Source: Desulfoferula sp040751985 (GTDB lineage Bacteria; Desulfobacterota; Desulfarculia; Desulfarculales; Desulfarculaceae). From it: a DNA stretch of 64,000 bases. The notes beneath the pieces were generated by a model, which saw only the letters and a list, made by a program, of their open reading frames with translations, was not told the DNA's origin and searched no databases. The stretch lies in contig JBFMFU010000065.1 in NCBI GenBank assembly GCA_040751985.1, positions 115,924 to 179,923 on the forward strand, given 5' to 3'. A program made the translations under genes and the position numbers. This document shows, one piece after another, positions 1 through 9,074 of this stretch. How positions within the stretch are numbered: position 1 is the stretch's first letter; the number at the start of each line of letters is the position of its first letter.

Positions 1-1155
1 CTGGGGGCGCGCATCTTCCTGGGCACCCTGGTCTCGGGCCTGGCCACGGCCTCCATAGTGTTCTTCGCCGTGGACCGCTACTTCCGCCGCCTGCGCCCCC
101 TGCTCTTCCCCGACGGGGGCCTGGTGCGGGTCAGCGGGGTGTTCCGCCTGCCCCTCAAGCGGCGCCTGATGTTCACCTTCTTCATGGTGGGCGTGGGGCC
201 CATGATCGTGATGACGGTGATGGTCACCCGCATCGCCATGGGCACCATGGTGCGCGACCCCAGCGTGGGCGTGGACAACCTGCTGCACGTCATCTTCTAT
301 CTGCTGGCCGCCTCCATGGCCGCCGCCCTGCTGCTGTCCCGGCTGGTGGGCCAGAGCATCAGCGAGCCGGCCCGAGAGCTGGAGAAGGCCATCGCCCGGG
401 TGGAGGCCGGCGACCTCAGCGTGCGGGTGCCGGTGAGCGACAACGACGAGCTGGGGGTGCTCAGCGACAGCTTCAACCAGATGACCGCCGGCCTGGCCGA
501 GCGCGAGCGCATCAAGGAGGCCTTCGGCCGCTTCGTCACCCCGGCCATCGCCAAGGCCATCCTGGCCAACCCGCCCCGCCCCGGCGGCGCCAGCACCGAG
601 GTCACGGTGCTCTTCAGCGACATCCGCTCCTACACCCGGCTCAGCGAGCGCATGAGCCCGGCCGAGGTCATCGCCTTCCTCAACGCCTACTTCAGCCACA
701 TGGTCCCCGCCATCGAGAAGCACCAGGGCCTGGTCTACCAGTTCGTGGGCGACGCCATCATGGCCGTGTTCAACGCGCCCCTGGCCACCCCGGACCACGC
801 CACCCTGGCTGTGCGGGCCGGCCTGGAGATGCTGGGGGCCCTAGAGCGCTTCAACGCCGCCCGCGGCGGCCCGCCGGTGAAGATGGGCATCGGCGTGCAC
901 AGCGGTCCGGTGGTGGCCGGCATCATCGGCAGCCAGGACCGCATGGAGTACCGGGTGGTGGGCGACACGGTCAACCTGGCCGCCCGGGTGGAGGGCCTGA
1001 CCAAGGAGCTGGGCGCGCCGCTGATCATCAGCCAGGCCACCCGCGACGGCCTCTCCCAGGACTTCGCCCTGAGCGACCTGGGCTCCCACGCGGTCAAGGG
1101 CCGGGTGGAGCCGGTGCAGGTGTTCGCGGTGCAGGCCGGCCCGGCCGTGCCCTAG
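1..1155 (+). CDS. Membrane class III adenylate/guanylate cyclase (5' end outside window)
   Basis: The frame is open from the first base, so this gene starts upstream; the GTG at 58 is probably internal, because the codons before it encode more of a hydrophobic helix. Counted from GTG-58, hydrophobic segments lie near residues 35-60 and 77-95, a HAMP domain near 96-150 and a class III cyclase domain near 181-345. Both metal-binding aspartates are visible (D188 in FSDIRS, D232 in VGDAIMAVF), as is the EYRVVGDTVNLAARVEG stretch of bacterial cyclases. It should make cAMP from ATP at the inner membrane in response to a signal sensed by the missing N-terminal part. Its TAG stop shares four bases (ctag, 1152-1155) with the stop of the convergent acyl-CoA ligase gene. 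cAMP rather than cGMP is the family default. Confidence 0.9.
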   Translation: MGARIFLGTLVSGLATASIVFFAVDRYFRRLRPLLFPDGGLVRVSGVFRLPLKRRLMFTFFMVGVGPMIVMTVMVTRIAMGTMVRDPSVGVDNLLHVIFYLLAASMAAALLLSRLVGQSISEPARELEKAIARVEAGDLSVRVPVSDNDELGVLSDSFNQMTAGLAERERIKEAFGRFVTPAIAKAILANPPRPGGASTEVTVLFSDIRSYTRLSERMSPAEVIAFLNAYFSHMVPAIEKHQGLVYQFVGDAIMAVFNAPLATPDHATLAVRAGLEMLGALERFNAARGGPPVKMGIGVHSGPVVAGIIGSQDRMEYRVVGDTVNLAARVEGLTKELGAPLIISQATRDGLSQDFALSDLGSHAVKGRVEPVQVFAVQAGPAVP

Positions 1156-2690
1156 ATCATGAACTCTCTTTGGCCCCAGTAGCGCTGGCGCAGCTCGCGC
1201 TTGAGCACCTTGCCCACCGGGCTGCGCGGCAGGGACTCCACGAACTCCACTGAGCGGGGCTTGAGGTAGTCGGCCAGCTTGTCCCGGCAGAAGTCGATGA
1301 TCTCCTGGGGCTCGGCCCGCCGGCCGCTCCTCAGCACCAGCAGGGCCTTGAGCGACTCGCCCCACTTGGTGTCCGGCACCCCGATCACCGCCGCCTCGGC
1401 CACGGCCGGGTGGCGCAGCAGCACCTCCTCCACCTCGCTGGGGTAGATGTTCTCCCCACCGCTGATCACCATGTCCGTCTTGCGGTCCACCAGGTACAGG
1501 TAGCCCTCCTGGTCCAGGCGGCCCATGTCGCCCAGGGTGAACCAGCTTCCCCGGAAGCTCTGTCGGGTGCGCTCCTCGTCCAGGTAGTAGCCGCTGAACA
1601 GCGAGGGGCACTTGATATAGACCTCGCCCACCTGGCCCGTGGGCACCTCCCGGCCGTCCTCGTCCAGCAGGCGCAAATACACGTCGCGCACCGGCCGGCC
1701 CACCGAGCGGTTCTTCAGGCCCATCTCCCCGGCGTTGATGCTGGTCAGGATCAGGGTCTCGGTGGCCGCGTAGAACTCGTGCAGGATGGGCCCGAAGCGC
1801 CTGAGCGCCGCCTCCTTGAGCGGCGTGGGCAGGGGCGAGCCGCCCGAGAGCAAGACCCGCAGGCTGGAGGTGTCGTAGTCCTGGTGGTCGGGCGTCTCCA
1901 GGATGGCCGCGAACATGGTGGGCACCAGGAAGCTGAGAGTCACCCGGTGCCGGGCCAGGAGGGCCAGGTACTGGGCCGGGTCGAAGTGCGGCATCACCAC
2001 CGCGGTGCCGCCCAAATACAGCGCCAGGTGGCTGAAGTTGCGCGGGGCGGTGTGCCAGAAGGGGCCGGGGTTGAGGGTCACCAAGTCCTGGTCCAGGCCG
2101 TACTCGATGACCTTGTGCAGGTGCCCCACCATGATGGCCCGGTTGGAGATCAGGGCCCCCTTGGCCTGGCCGGTGGTGCCGCCGGTGTAGCCGATGAACA
2201 GGATGTCCTCGTGGTGTATGTCCGCCGAGGGCTCGTCCTCGCTGCTGGCCTCCAGGGCCTGCTCGTAGGAGGCGGTACCGGCCGGGAAGGGCCCAGGCTC
2301 CAGCACCAGCACCCGCCGGCCGATGGCCTTGCGCGCCGCCGGCGGCATCTGCTCCAGGGTCTCTAGATAGCCCGGCCCCAGGATCAGGGCCGAAGAGCGG
2401 GAGTGCTCCAGGCGGTAGGCCACTTCCGGGACCTTGAGCCGGAGGTTGATGGGCACCATCCACACGCCCAGCTTGGCGGCCGCGTGGTAGATCTCCAGGT
2501 ACTCGTGGCCGTTGTCGGCCAGTATCGCCAGGCGGTCGCCCTTGGCCAGGCCCCAGGCCGCCAGCGCCCCGGCCAGGCGGTTCACCCGGGCGTTGAACTG
2601 GGCGTAGGTCCAGGAGCGCTCCCCGCAGATCAGCGCCGTCTTGTGCGGGTGGCGCTGGGCGCACTTGGTCAGGGCCATACCCATTATCAT
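1152..2690 (-). CDS. Acyl-CoA synthetase (AMP-forming, fatty-acid CoA ligase type)
   Basis: A 512-residue ANL-superfamily ligase that would activate a carboxylic acid to acyl-AMP and then acyl-CoA in the cytoplasm. Visible motifs are the phosphate loop YTGGTTGQAKG, the adenine-site YAATET, DRKTDMVISGGENIYPSE, and the C-terminal PVGKVLKRE with the catalytic lysine. The ATG at 2690 is preferred because it overlaps the TGA of the TRAP permease gene (ATGA), which indicates translational coupling. Downstream of a TAXI-type transporter, it probably activates the imported carboxylate. The exact acid (medium/long-chain or aryl) cannot be decided from sequence. Confidence 0.9.
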   Translation of the reverse strand: MIMGMALTKCAQRHPHKTALICGERSWTYAQFNARVNRLAGALAAWGLAKGDRLAILADNGHEYLEIYHAAAKLGVWMVPINLRLKVPEVAYRLEHSRSSALILGPGYLETLEQMPPAARKAIGRRVLVLEPGPFPAGTASYEQALEASSEDEPSADIHHEDILFIGYTGGTTGQAKGALISNRAIMVGHLHKVIEYGLDQDLVTLNPGPFWHTAPRNFSHLALYLGGTAVVMPHFDPAQYLALLARHRVTLSFLVPTMFAAILETPDHQDYDTSSLRVLLSGGSPLPTPLKEAALRRFGPILHEFYAATETLILTSINAGEMGLKNRSVGRPVRDVYLRLLDEDGREVPTGQVGEVYIKCPSLFSGYYLDEERTRQSFRGSWFTLGDMGRLDQEGYLYLVDRKTDMVISGGENIYPSEVEEVLLRHPAVAEAAVIGVPDTKWGESLKALLVLRSGRRAEPQEIIDFCRDKLADYLKPRSVEFVESLPRSPVGKVLKRELRQRYWGQREFMI

Positions 2691-4591
2691 GAGCTCTTCT
2701 CCAACAAGAGCCGCGGCTCGGCGGCCCGGCCCCCGGCCGGTTGGCCGGCCCGGCGGCGACGCAGGTTCCACAGCAGGGACGCCGCCAGCAGGCCCAGGGC
2801 CGCGGGCAGGGTCCACAGCGGGCCTTGGCCGGCGAAGATGAACAGCGCCAGGCTGGCGGCCAGGGCCAGGCCCCGCTCGCCCAGGCCCATGCGGGTGAAG
2901 GCCAGGCCCACGAAGCCCACCTGGAACACGGCCAGGCCGGCCAGGGTGGCCGCGATGCACAGGGCCAGGGAGCCGGCACTGCCGCCGGGCAGCAGCAGGA
3001 GCTGGCCGTTGTAGGCGAAGACGAAGGGCACCAGGAAGCCGGCGGCGGCGGCGGCCATGGAGTGCCAGGCGGTCTTGACGTAGGGCGCGCCGGCGATGCG
3101 GCTGGCCACGATGGCGGCCATGCCCACCGGCGGGGTCAGGGCCGAGAAGGCCCCGAAGTAGAAGGCGAACATGTGGGCCTGCGCCGGCTGCAGGCCCAGG
3201 CGCACCAGGGCCGGGGCGGCCACCATGGCCGCGATGAGATAGGCGGCCACCGTGGGCACCTCCAGACCCAGGACGATCACGCAGCCCATGGCGATGAGCA
3301 GGGCCAGAAAGAGGCTGCCCCCGGCCCAGGCCTGCACCGAGTAGCCCAGGCTCAAGCCCAGGCCGGTCTTGGTCACCAGGGCGATGATGGGCCCCAGGGT
3401 GGCGCAGGCCACCGCTACCTTGGCCCCCACCACCGCGCCACGCACGCAGCCGTCCAACACCTGGCGCCCGCTGGGGCGGGTGCGCGGGTTGATCAGGCTC
3501 AGGCCCACCACCCCGGCCACGCCCCAGAAGGCGGCCAGCATGGGCGGGTAGCCCAGGTACAAAATGACCAGGATGGCCGCCACTGGCAGGATGAACAGCG
3601 GCGCCGCCGAAAAGAGCTTGGCCAGGTCCACCTTCTCGTGCTGGGGCTGCACCCCGTTCTTGATGGCCTGCAGGTGCACGAACACGGCCACCGAGGCGAA
3701 GTACAATAGGGCCGGGATGAAGGCATAGGTGACGATCTCGGCGTAGGACACGCCCAAGAGATCGGCCATGACGAAGGCGCCGGCGCCCATGATGGGCGGC
3801 ATGATCTGGCCCCCGCCCGAGGCGGCGGCCTCGATGGAGGCGGCCACCGCTGGCCGGTAGCCCACCCGCTTCATCAGGGGGATGGTGAAGGCGCCGGTGA
3901 CGGCGATGTTGGGCGTGGCCTGGCCGGTGGTCATGCCCATCAGGCAGGAGGAGATGACCGCGGTCATGGCCGGGCCGGAGCGGGAGTAGCGGCCCACCAC
4001 CTTGCCCAGCTCCAGGAAGAAGTCGTTGGCCCCCAGGGCGGCCAAGAGCCCACCGAAGAGCACGAACAGGAAGATCACGTTGGCCGAGATGACCAGGATG
4101 GCCCCCCAGAGGTCGTAGGAGCCGAAGGTCAGGTCCACGGTGGTGATGATCTCCTCCACCGAGAGAATGGGCCCGCCCAGGTAGCGTCCCAGGAAGCCGT
4201 AGGCCAACAGCAGGCAGGCCATCAGCGGCAGGATCAGCCCGAAGCTCTGCCAGCAGGCCGCGAACACCACCGCCAGCACTACGAAGCCCACCACCACGTC
4301 CAGGGGCAGGGGGAAGCCCATGTCCGACAGCAGCCGCTCCAGGTTCCAGCGCAAATAGACCATGCTGGCCAGGGCCAGGGCCAACAGCAGCAGCCAGAAC
4401 CAGGTGCGCCGCCGCTCCTGGGCCGCGCTGAGGAAAATCAGGCCCAGGGCAAAGAGCAGGTGGATCATGCGGTGCTCGATGGTGCCGGCCAGGGAGTAGT
4501 AGCAGTCCAACAGGTGGTACAGGCTCATGACCACGGCCACCACGGCGATGGCCCGGGCCAGGCCCTGGCCGCTGTGCGCTGGGTTGGGCAC
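2687..4591 (-). CDS. TRAP transporter permease, fused 4TM/12TM subunits
   Basis: A 634-residue, strongly hydrophobic protein of the TRAP-T fused permease type, in which the small DctQ-like and large DctM-like subunits are one chain. The DctM-like part shows typical segments such as FGGLLAALGANDF, GGGQIMPPIMGAGAF and ALTPPVGMAAIVASR. It would import a substrate delivered by the TAXI binding protein using an ion gradient. The GTG start at 4591 has a GGAGG ribosome site about nine bases upstream. It follows the binding-protein gene by 25 bases and overlaps the acyl-CoA ligase start by four, so the three form one operon. Fused permeases paired with TAXI proteins are the usual arrangement. Confidence 0.92.
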   Translation of the reverse strand: MPNPAHSGQGLARAIAVVAVVMSLYHLLDCYYSLAGTIEHRMIHLLFALGLIFLSAAQERRRTWFWLLLLALALASMVYLRWNLERLLSDMGFPLPLDVVVGFVVLAVVFAACWQSFGLILPLMACLLLAYGFLGRYLGGPILSVEEIITTVDLTFGSYDLWGAILVISANVIFLFVLFGGLLAALGANDFFLELGKVVGRYSRSGPAMTAVISSCLMGMTTGQATPNIAVTGAFTIPLMKRVGYRPAVAASIEAAASGGGQIMPPIMGAGAFVMADLLGVSYAEIVTYAFIPALLYFASVAVFVHLQAIKNGVQPQHEKVDLAKLFSAAPLFILPVAAILVILYLGYPPMLAAFWGVAGVVGLSLINPRTRPSGRQVLDGCVRGAVVGAKVAVACATLGPIIALVTKTGLGLSLGYSVQAWAGGSLFLALLIAMGCVIVLGLEVPTVAAYLIAAMVAAPALVRLGLQPAQAHMFAFYFGAFSALTPPVGMAAIVASRIAGAPYVKTAWHSMAAAAAGFLVPFVFAYNGQLLLLPGGSAGSLALCIAATLAGLAVFQVGFVGLAFTRMGLGERGLALAASLALFIFAGQGPLWTLPAALGLLAASLLWNLRRRRAGQPAGGRAAEPRLLLEKSS

Positions 4592-4616
4592 GGCTTATGC
4601 CTCCGGCGTCAGGCCT

Positions 4617-5675
4617 CTAGTTCACGGGGTAGAGCTTGTCGTAGTGCTGCTGGCCGTAGGGGATGCCCTGGTCCTCGAAGAACTTGCGCGCGCCGGGGTG
4701 CCAGTCTTTTTTGGGGGCCGGGTAGGCGCCCCACTTGTCGCGCACCCAGCCGCGGCCGGCGCTGTGGTAGGTCTTCATCTGCTCGCCGTGGGTGGTGGTG
4801 ACCTTGAGGATCTCGTAGACCACCTCGGCGGGCATCTGGGGATACACGGCCCAGGCCAGCACGATGTTGAAGCCGGCCACGTCCTGGCGGGGCTGGTCCT
4901 GGCCCAGGCTGCCCTTCTTTATCACCGCCGTGGCCCCGTAGACCGGGCCGTAGAGCTGGCCCGAGAGCCGGCGCATGGCCGGGGTGGCGGTGACGAAGTA
5001 GACCCGGTGCTTGGACATCAGCTCCTTGAGCTTGGGCACCGTGGTGTAGCGCCCCAGCGCCTGCTCGGGCAGGAAGGCGTAGGCCGCGTCGGTCTTGCCC
5101 AGGAGCATGTCGTTGTAGCCGGCGTAGCCGGTGAACTGCCACTTGATGCTATCCAGCACCGCCTTGCCCGCCCCGCCGATGAGTTTGTAGGTCATGTCGA
5201 ACTTGGTGGTGCCCCGGGGCCAGGTGGCCACCCGCTTGCCCTTGAGGTCGGCCAGGGTGCGCAGGGCGGGGTCCAGGGTGATCATCACCCCGGCCATCTC
5301 CTGCTGGTTGGCCATGATCATCAGGTCCTTGAACTTGTCGGCCTGCTGGTCAAAGGGCGGCCGCCCCGCCTTGGCCGCCGCGAACATCTCCGCCGCGCAG
5401 GTGAAGAAGGTGCGGGTGCGCTTGGCCGGGCTCAGGCCCACCATCTTTATGTTCTCCGGGGTGCCGGTGGACTCCAGCACCGAGCCGCGCAGCCAGGGGG
5501 AGTACTTATTGAGAAGGTCGCACATGCCGAAGCCCAGGATGTAGCTGGAGCCGCCGAAGGTGGTGGTGCGGGCCTCCACGCGCACGGTCTTGCGGGTCTC
5601 GGCGGCGGGGGCGGACAGGGTGCCCAGGCCCAGGGTCAGGGCCAGGCACAGGCCGATGATGGCGCCTCTTGGCAT
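4617..5675 (-). CDS. TAXI-family TRAP transporter solute-binding protein
   Basis: A 352-residue periplasmic binding protein. Residues 1-25 form a signal peptide with a probable cut after SAPAAE. The mature part has family features: the GGSSYILG region near the start, ADLKGKRVATWPRGTTKFDM in the middle, and a C-terminal segment about toggling and an H..G...W motif (HSAGRGW). It should capture a small organic acid and hand it to the fused permease encoded next. The ATG at 5675 is preceded by AGGAG. Gene order (binding protein, permease, acyl-CoA ligase), with a PAS-LuxR regulator gene just upstream on the same strand, suggests a regulated uptake-and-activation unit. Ligand unknown. Confidence 0.9.
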   Translation of the reverse strand: MPRGAIIGLCLALTLGLGTLSAPAAETRKTVRVEARTTTFGGSSYILGFGMCDLLNKYSPWLRGSVLESTGTPENIKMVGLSPAKRTRTFFTCAAEMFAAAKAGRPPFDQQADKFKDLMIMANQQEMAGVMITLDPALRTLADLKGKRVATWPRGTTKFDMTYKLIGGAGKAVLDSIKWQFTGYAGYNDMLLGKTDAAYAFLPEQALGRYTTVPKLKELMSKHRVYFVTATPAMRRLSGQLYGPVYGATAVIKKGSLGQDQPRQDVAGFNIVLAWAVYPQMPAEVVYEILKVTTTHGEQMKTYHSAGRGWVRDKWGAYPAPKKDWHPGARKFFEDQGIPYGQQHYDKLYPVN

Positions 5676-5859
5676 GGGTTTCTCCTATTGGCTGGGGGAG
5701 CAAAAAACCGCGCGCCGCTGCCCTGCCGGGTGCGGCCGGTTGCTGGTTGAGGTTCAGGCTAAACCCTGGCCGGGGCGCAGGAAAAGATAAATTAATAGCA
5801 GTATAATGGTAGCAAAAAACTATTATTTTTTAGACGCCGTATTGGTAGTCCGGAAGGGC

Positions 5860-6783
5860 CTAGGCCTCGGCCATCTGGCGCAGGTAGCTGCTGAGATTGA
5901 TCTTTTTGGTCTTGATCCCCAGCTTGCCCCGGATGTTCTGGCGGTGGAAGGCCACCGCGTTTTCGGAGATGACCAGCAAGTCAGCGATCTCGCTGGATGT
6001 TTTGCCTTCCTTCACCAGATGGGCCACCTCCAGCTCCTTAGGCGTCAGGCCCACCAGCTGCGAGGACAGGCGGCGGGTGAAGGGGCTGGTGATCTCCTGC
6101 ACCCCGGAACTGACCATCTTGACCAGAGCCCGCTGGTCGGCGGTGAGCCCGCTGGCCGCCAGGCGCTCCAGGAGCGGCCGCAGCAGCCGGTTGGCGCTGG
6201 CCACCACCTTCTCCTCCAGCTCGCGCCTCTCGTCCGCGCGGTGGTCCAGCAGCACCTGCAGGGCGGTGTTGGCCGCCTGCAGCTCGGCGGTGCGCTCGGC
6301 CACCTTGGCCTCCAACTCCTCCTGGGCCGCCTTGAGGGCCTCCTCGGCCTGCTTGCGCTCGCTGATGTCCTCCACCAGCACCACGAAGTAGTGCGGCCGG
6401 CCGGCCTCGTCGCGCACCAGGCAGCAGTTCACGCTGGCCCACCACACGCTGCCGTCCCGGCGCAGATAGCGCTTCTCCACCTCGTAGTCGTCGATCTCCC
6501 CGGCCAGGAGCTTCTTGAAGCGCTCCACGGTCCACAGATCGTCGGGGTGGGTGCACTGCCACAGGCGCAGGTTGATGAACTCCGCCTCCTGCTCGTAGCC
6601 GAACAGCTGGCGCACCCGGCGGTTGGTCAGGCGCAGGGCCCCGCGCAGGTCGCCGAAGACGATGCCCACCGGCGCCAGCTCGAAGGTGGCCCGGAAGCGC
6701 TCCTCGCTCTCGGCCAGGGCCGCCCGGACGCGGGCCAGCTCTTCCGCGCTCCCGGTCTCTGGTTTTTGATTACCCGCGGCCAT
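5860..6783 (-). CDS. PAS domain LuxR-type transcriptional regulator
   Basis: A 307-residue cytoplasmic regulator. A PAS domain covers about residues 25-135 (SEERFRATFELAPVGIVFGD to VVLVEDISERKQAE), followed by a coiled coil (about 136-200) and a C-terminal LuxR/GerE helix-turn-helix (LTPKELEVAHLVKEGKTSSEIADLL, about 240-305). There is no receiver domain or kinase, so it probably senses a ligand or redox state through PAS directly. The ATG at 6783 has GGGAGG upstream. It lies immediately upstream of, and codirectional with, the TAXI-TRAP-acyl-CoA ligase operon and is its likely regulator. Its coiled-coil plus HTH half resembles that of the larger PAS-LuxR protein at 45.3 kb. Confidence 0.88.
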   Translation of the reverse strand: MAAGNQKPETGSAEELARVRAALAESEERFRATFELAPVGIVFGDLRGALRLTNRRVRQLFGYEQEAEFINLRLWQCTHPDDLWTVERFKKLLAGEIDDYEVEKRYLRRDGSVWWASVNCCLVRDEAGRPHYFVVLVEDISERKQAEEALKAAQEELEAKVAERTAELQAANTALQVLLDHRADERRELEEKVVASANRLLRPLLERLAASGLTADQRALVKMVSSGVQEITSPFTRRLSSQLVGLTPKELEVAHLVKEGKTSSEIADLLVISENAVAFHRQNIRGKLGIKTKKINLSSYLRQMAEA

Positions 6784-6848
6784 GCAGCAGGCCTCCCGCG
6801 GCCATATTATCCGCCCCGGCCCCGGCCCGCGAGGCCAAAAGCGCCCCC

Positions 6849-7541
6849 TTAGGCCGGTGCGCCCTCCCGCAGGCGCAGGGCGTCCGCCGGCCGGTCGGTG
6901 ATCACCCCCTGCACCTGGCCGCCGGCCATGAACTGGGCCAGCAGCCGCTGGCTGTTGACGGTCCAGACGTAAATAGGCCGGCCCAGCTTTTTGGCCCGGG
7001 GCCAGGGGCCGGCCCGCAGCAGCTTGTAGTGGGGCAAGAGCACGTCGGCCCGCGCCCGCCGGCAGCGCTCCAGGGGCGAGGGCCAGCCGCCCGGTCCGGG
7101 CGGGGGCAGCAGCAGGCCGGTGCACAGGTTGGGTAGCCCGCGCTTGATCTTGATCAGCGAGGGCTCCAGGAAGGAGCTGAGCATGAACTGCTCCGGGGCC
7201 AGGAACTCCAGGATGCGCCGGGCCGCCGCCTCCTCGTAGCCCGGCTCCTTGATCTCGATGTCCAGGCGGATGCGGCCCCTGGTCAGCTCCAGCACCTCCT
7301 CCAGGGCCGGGGCTAGCACCCCCCCGCCCAGGGCCTGGGCCTGGGCGAAGCTGAGGCCGGCCAGCGGTGCGCCGTTGAGGTCGGCGTCGTGGTGCACCAC
7401 CAGGCGGCCGTCCTGGGTGCGGCGCAGGTCCAGCTCGATCATGTCCGCGCCCAGGTCCATGGCGGCCTGAAAGGCGGCCAGGCTGTTCTCCGGGGCCGTG
7501 GCGTGCGCCCCGCGGTGGGCGATGACCAGGATGGGGCCCAA
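6849..7541 (-). CDS. Glycerophosphodiester phosphodiesterase family protein
   Basis: A 230-residue GDPD-type phosphodiesterase, expected to cleave glycerophosphodiesters to glycerol-3-phosphate and an alcohol. The family core is intact: AHRGAHATAPENS (catalytic HR and E), GADMIELDLRRTQDG and VVHHD at residues 8-55. No signal peptide is visible, so it is probably cytoplasmic. The start is read as TTG at 7541 because GGGAGG lies about six bases upstream and the conserved HRG motif begins eight residues in; no better ATG precedes it in frame. It may be cotranscribed with the PAS-LuxR gene 65 bases downstream. Confidence 0.85.
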   Translation of the reverse strand: MGPILVIAHRGAHATAPENSLAAFQAAMDLGADMIELDLRRTQDGRLVVHHDADLNGAPLAGLSFAQAQALGGGVLAPALEEVLELTRGRIRLDIEIKEPGYEEAAARRILEFLAPEQFMLSSFLEPSLIKIKRGLPNLCTGLLLPPPGPGGWPSPLERCRRARADVLLPHYKLLRAGPWPRAKKLGRPIYVWTVNSQRLLAQFMAGGQVQGVITDRPADALRLREGAPA

Positions 7542-7584
7542 CTCGTCCTCCCGAGGCCGGCGGCGGCTCCCCTGGCCTGGGAGG

Positions 7585-7626
7585 CCCCGCGGCCCGCCTA
7601 CAAATAATAGCAGACGGGCCGCGGGG
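7585..7626. terminator. Perfect 12-bp hairpin between porin and GDPD genes
   Basis: CCCCGCGGCCCG at 7585-7596 pairs perfectly with CGGGCCGCGGGG at 7615-7626 around an 18-base AT-rich loop. It follows the porin stop on the minus strand. No U-tract follows, so it may be a mRNA-stabilising or Rho-assisted end rather than a classical intrinsic terminator. Confidence 0.4.
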
Positions 7627-7644
7627 CGAGTGTGAGGCTTCTGC

Positions 7645-8931
7645 TTAGAAGGCCACGCCGATCTGGGTGGTGACCAGGTCGCGGGTGCCGCCGTCCATGA
7701 ACTCGCCGCGCATGTACTCCACGGCCAGGGTGGTGTCGGGCAGGAACTGCCAGGTCACCGCCCCGCCCCAGGCCCGCTCGGGCTGCTCGGCGTACATGTC
7801 GCCGCTGCCCTCATAGCGAACCGCGAAGGTCCACTTGTCCCAGGGCATGAAGGCCAGCTCCAGGTTGAAGGCATGGGGCTGCGGCTTGGTGCCGGCCGGG
7901 GCGAAGCTCAGCTCGCCGTCGCCGAACTCGCCGGCGGTGATGTACTCGCCGGTGAAGGCCCACTTGCCGTAGCTGGCGCTGACGTTGAAGGACAGGGCCG
8001 AGACCAGGCTGGACAGCCGCTGGCCCGGCACCTGATCGGTTAGGAACTTGCTGTCGGCGATGTTGCTGGTGTAGGCCGCGCCCACCCGCAGCTTCAGGCC
8101 GCCCAGGGCGCCCTCGGGGGTGACCAGGCCCGCGCGCAGGTAGTAGCTGTTGAGGCTGCTGTCGCCACCGTCGCTGGCCTCGTGCACGCTGGCGTTGTAG
8201 CCGCCCAGGCTGGCCAGGAACCAGCGGCCAACATAGCCCAGCTCCAGGGCGGTCTGGCGGGTCTCGAAGACCAGCTTGGTGATGGGGTCAGTGACCAGGT
8301 AGGTCTCGAACAGGCCCACCGCCGGGTAGATGCGGCCGGCCAGGGCGTAGAAGGGCATGTCGCCGGTGCGGCCGATCTCCACGAAGGCCTCGTCCATCTG
8401 CACCCCGCTGTCGCCCTCCTCGTACAGGAAGTGCAGCACGCCCTTGACGTAGGGGTTGATCTGGCCGGTGAAGAATATCTCGGCGGTGCGCACCTGGAAG
8501 CGGCTGTCGCTCTGGCTGGGGCCGGAGCTGGGCCGGGTGCGGGAGTAGACGCCCTCCAGCTTCACCGCGCCGTGCACGGTCAGCTTCTTGCCCGCCTCGC
8601 TGACCATACCCTCGGCGGGCTTGGCCCTGGTCTCGGCCTCTCGCGAGGCCTTGACCGAGCCGGGCTGGGTCTCGGCCATGAGCTGGCGCACCTGGGCGGC
8701 CTCCCGTTTGGCCTGCTCGGCCTCCTGCTGGGCCTTCTCCGCCAACCGGCAGGCCTCTTCGGTGAGCGACTGGTGGCTGGCCAGCTGCTTCTCCAGGCCC
8801 GCCACCCGGTCCTTGAGCGCCTTGACCTCCTTGAGCAGCTCGGCCACCATTGGGTCGGCGGCACCGGCCGCGGCGGGCAGGGCCAGGGCCAGGCTGGCCG
8901 CGGCCAGCGCAACGATCAACATCCTTTTCAC
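7645..8931 (-). CDS. LbtU-family siderophore porin-like outer membrane protein
   Basis: A 428-residue outer-membrane protein: signal peptide (about residues 1-25, ending PAAAGAA), a periplasmic coiled coil (about 28-95, LLKEVKALKDRVAGLEKQL followed by Ala/Glu-rich heptads), then a beta-barrel region ending in the terminal phenylalanine typical of porins (TTQIGVAF). This architecture matches LbtU-type siderophore porins and, less well, DcaP/OprO-type porins. The GTG at 8931 is chosen because AGGAG lies eight bases upstream; the ATG nine bases on is too far from it. The gene diverges from a DtxR-type regulator, which supports control by iron or another metal. The ligand is inferred from the family, not shown. 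Confidence 0.78.
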   Translation of the reverse strand: MKRMLIVALAAASLALALPAAAGAADPMVAELLKEVKALKDRVAGLEKQLASHQSLTEEACRLAEKAQQEAEQAKREAAQVRQLMAETQPGSVKASREAETRAKPAEGMVSEAGKKLTVHGAVKLEGVYSRTRPSSGPSQSDSRFQVRTAEIFFTGQINPYVKGVLHFLYEEGDSGVQMDEAFVEIGRTGDMPFYALAGRIYPAVGLFETYLVTDPITKLVFETRQTALELGYVGRWFLASLGGYNASVHEASDGGDSSLNSYYLRAGLVTPEGALGGLKLRVGAAYTSNIADSKFLTDQVPGQRLSSLVSALSFNVSASYGKWAFTGEYITAGEFGDGELSFAPAGTKPQPHAFNLELAFMPWDKWTFAVRYEGSGDMYAEQPERAWGGAVTWQFLPDTTLAVEYMRGEFMDGGTRDLVTTQIGVAF

Positions 8932-9008
8932 GATCCTTACTCCTGTCTGATGCGAGTTGGTCCCGCGGCGAGGGCCGCTATTGCCCAACGGCCGGGGCGG
9001 GCCGATTC

Positions 9009-9026
9009 AGTATTACATAGTATTAC
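9009..9026. promoter_or_regulatory. Tandem operator-like repeat AGTATTAC in porin promoter
   Basis: AGTATTAC occurs at 9009-9016 and again at 9019-9026, exactly one helical turn apart, and each copy with its next base approximates the small palindrome AGTA-N-TACT. The pair overlaps the predicted -10 of the porin promoter. A DtxR/IdeR- or Fur-type repressor would be well placed here; the binding protein is inferred only from the divergent regulator gene. Confidence 0.45.
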
Positions 9027-9039
9027 TTTATCTAGCAAG
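9013..9039 (-). promoter_or_regulatory. Sigma-70-type promoter of the porin gene
   Basis: Read on the minus strand, TTGCTA (9039-9034) and TAATAC (about 9016-9011) are separated by 17 bases, about 80 bases upstream of the porin GTG. The AT-rich stretch is sharply different from the flanking GC-rich DNA. Confidence 0.5.
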
Positions 9040-9074
9040 GCCCCGTTGCGGCTGGCGGGCGGCCCCGCCTCCGC

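Noticed and set aside
841..2979. 712-codon minus-strand open frame overlapping the acyl-CoA ligase and cyclase genes
   Set aside because: It is a GC-driven shadow: the encoded peptide is Gly/Pro/Arg-rich without motifs, and the overlapping frames carry well-known enzymes.
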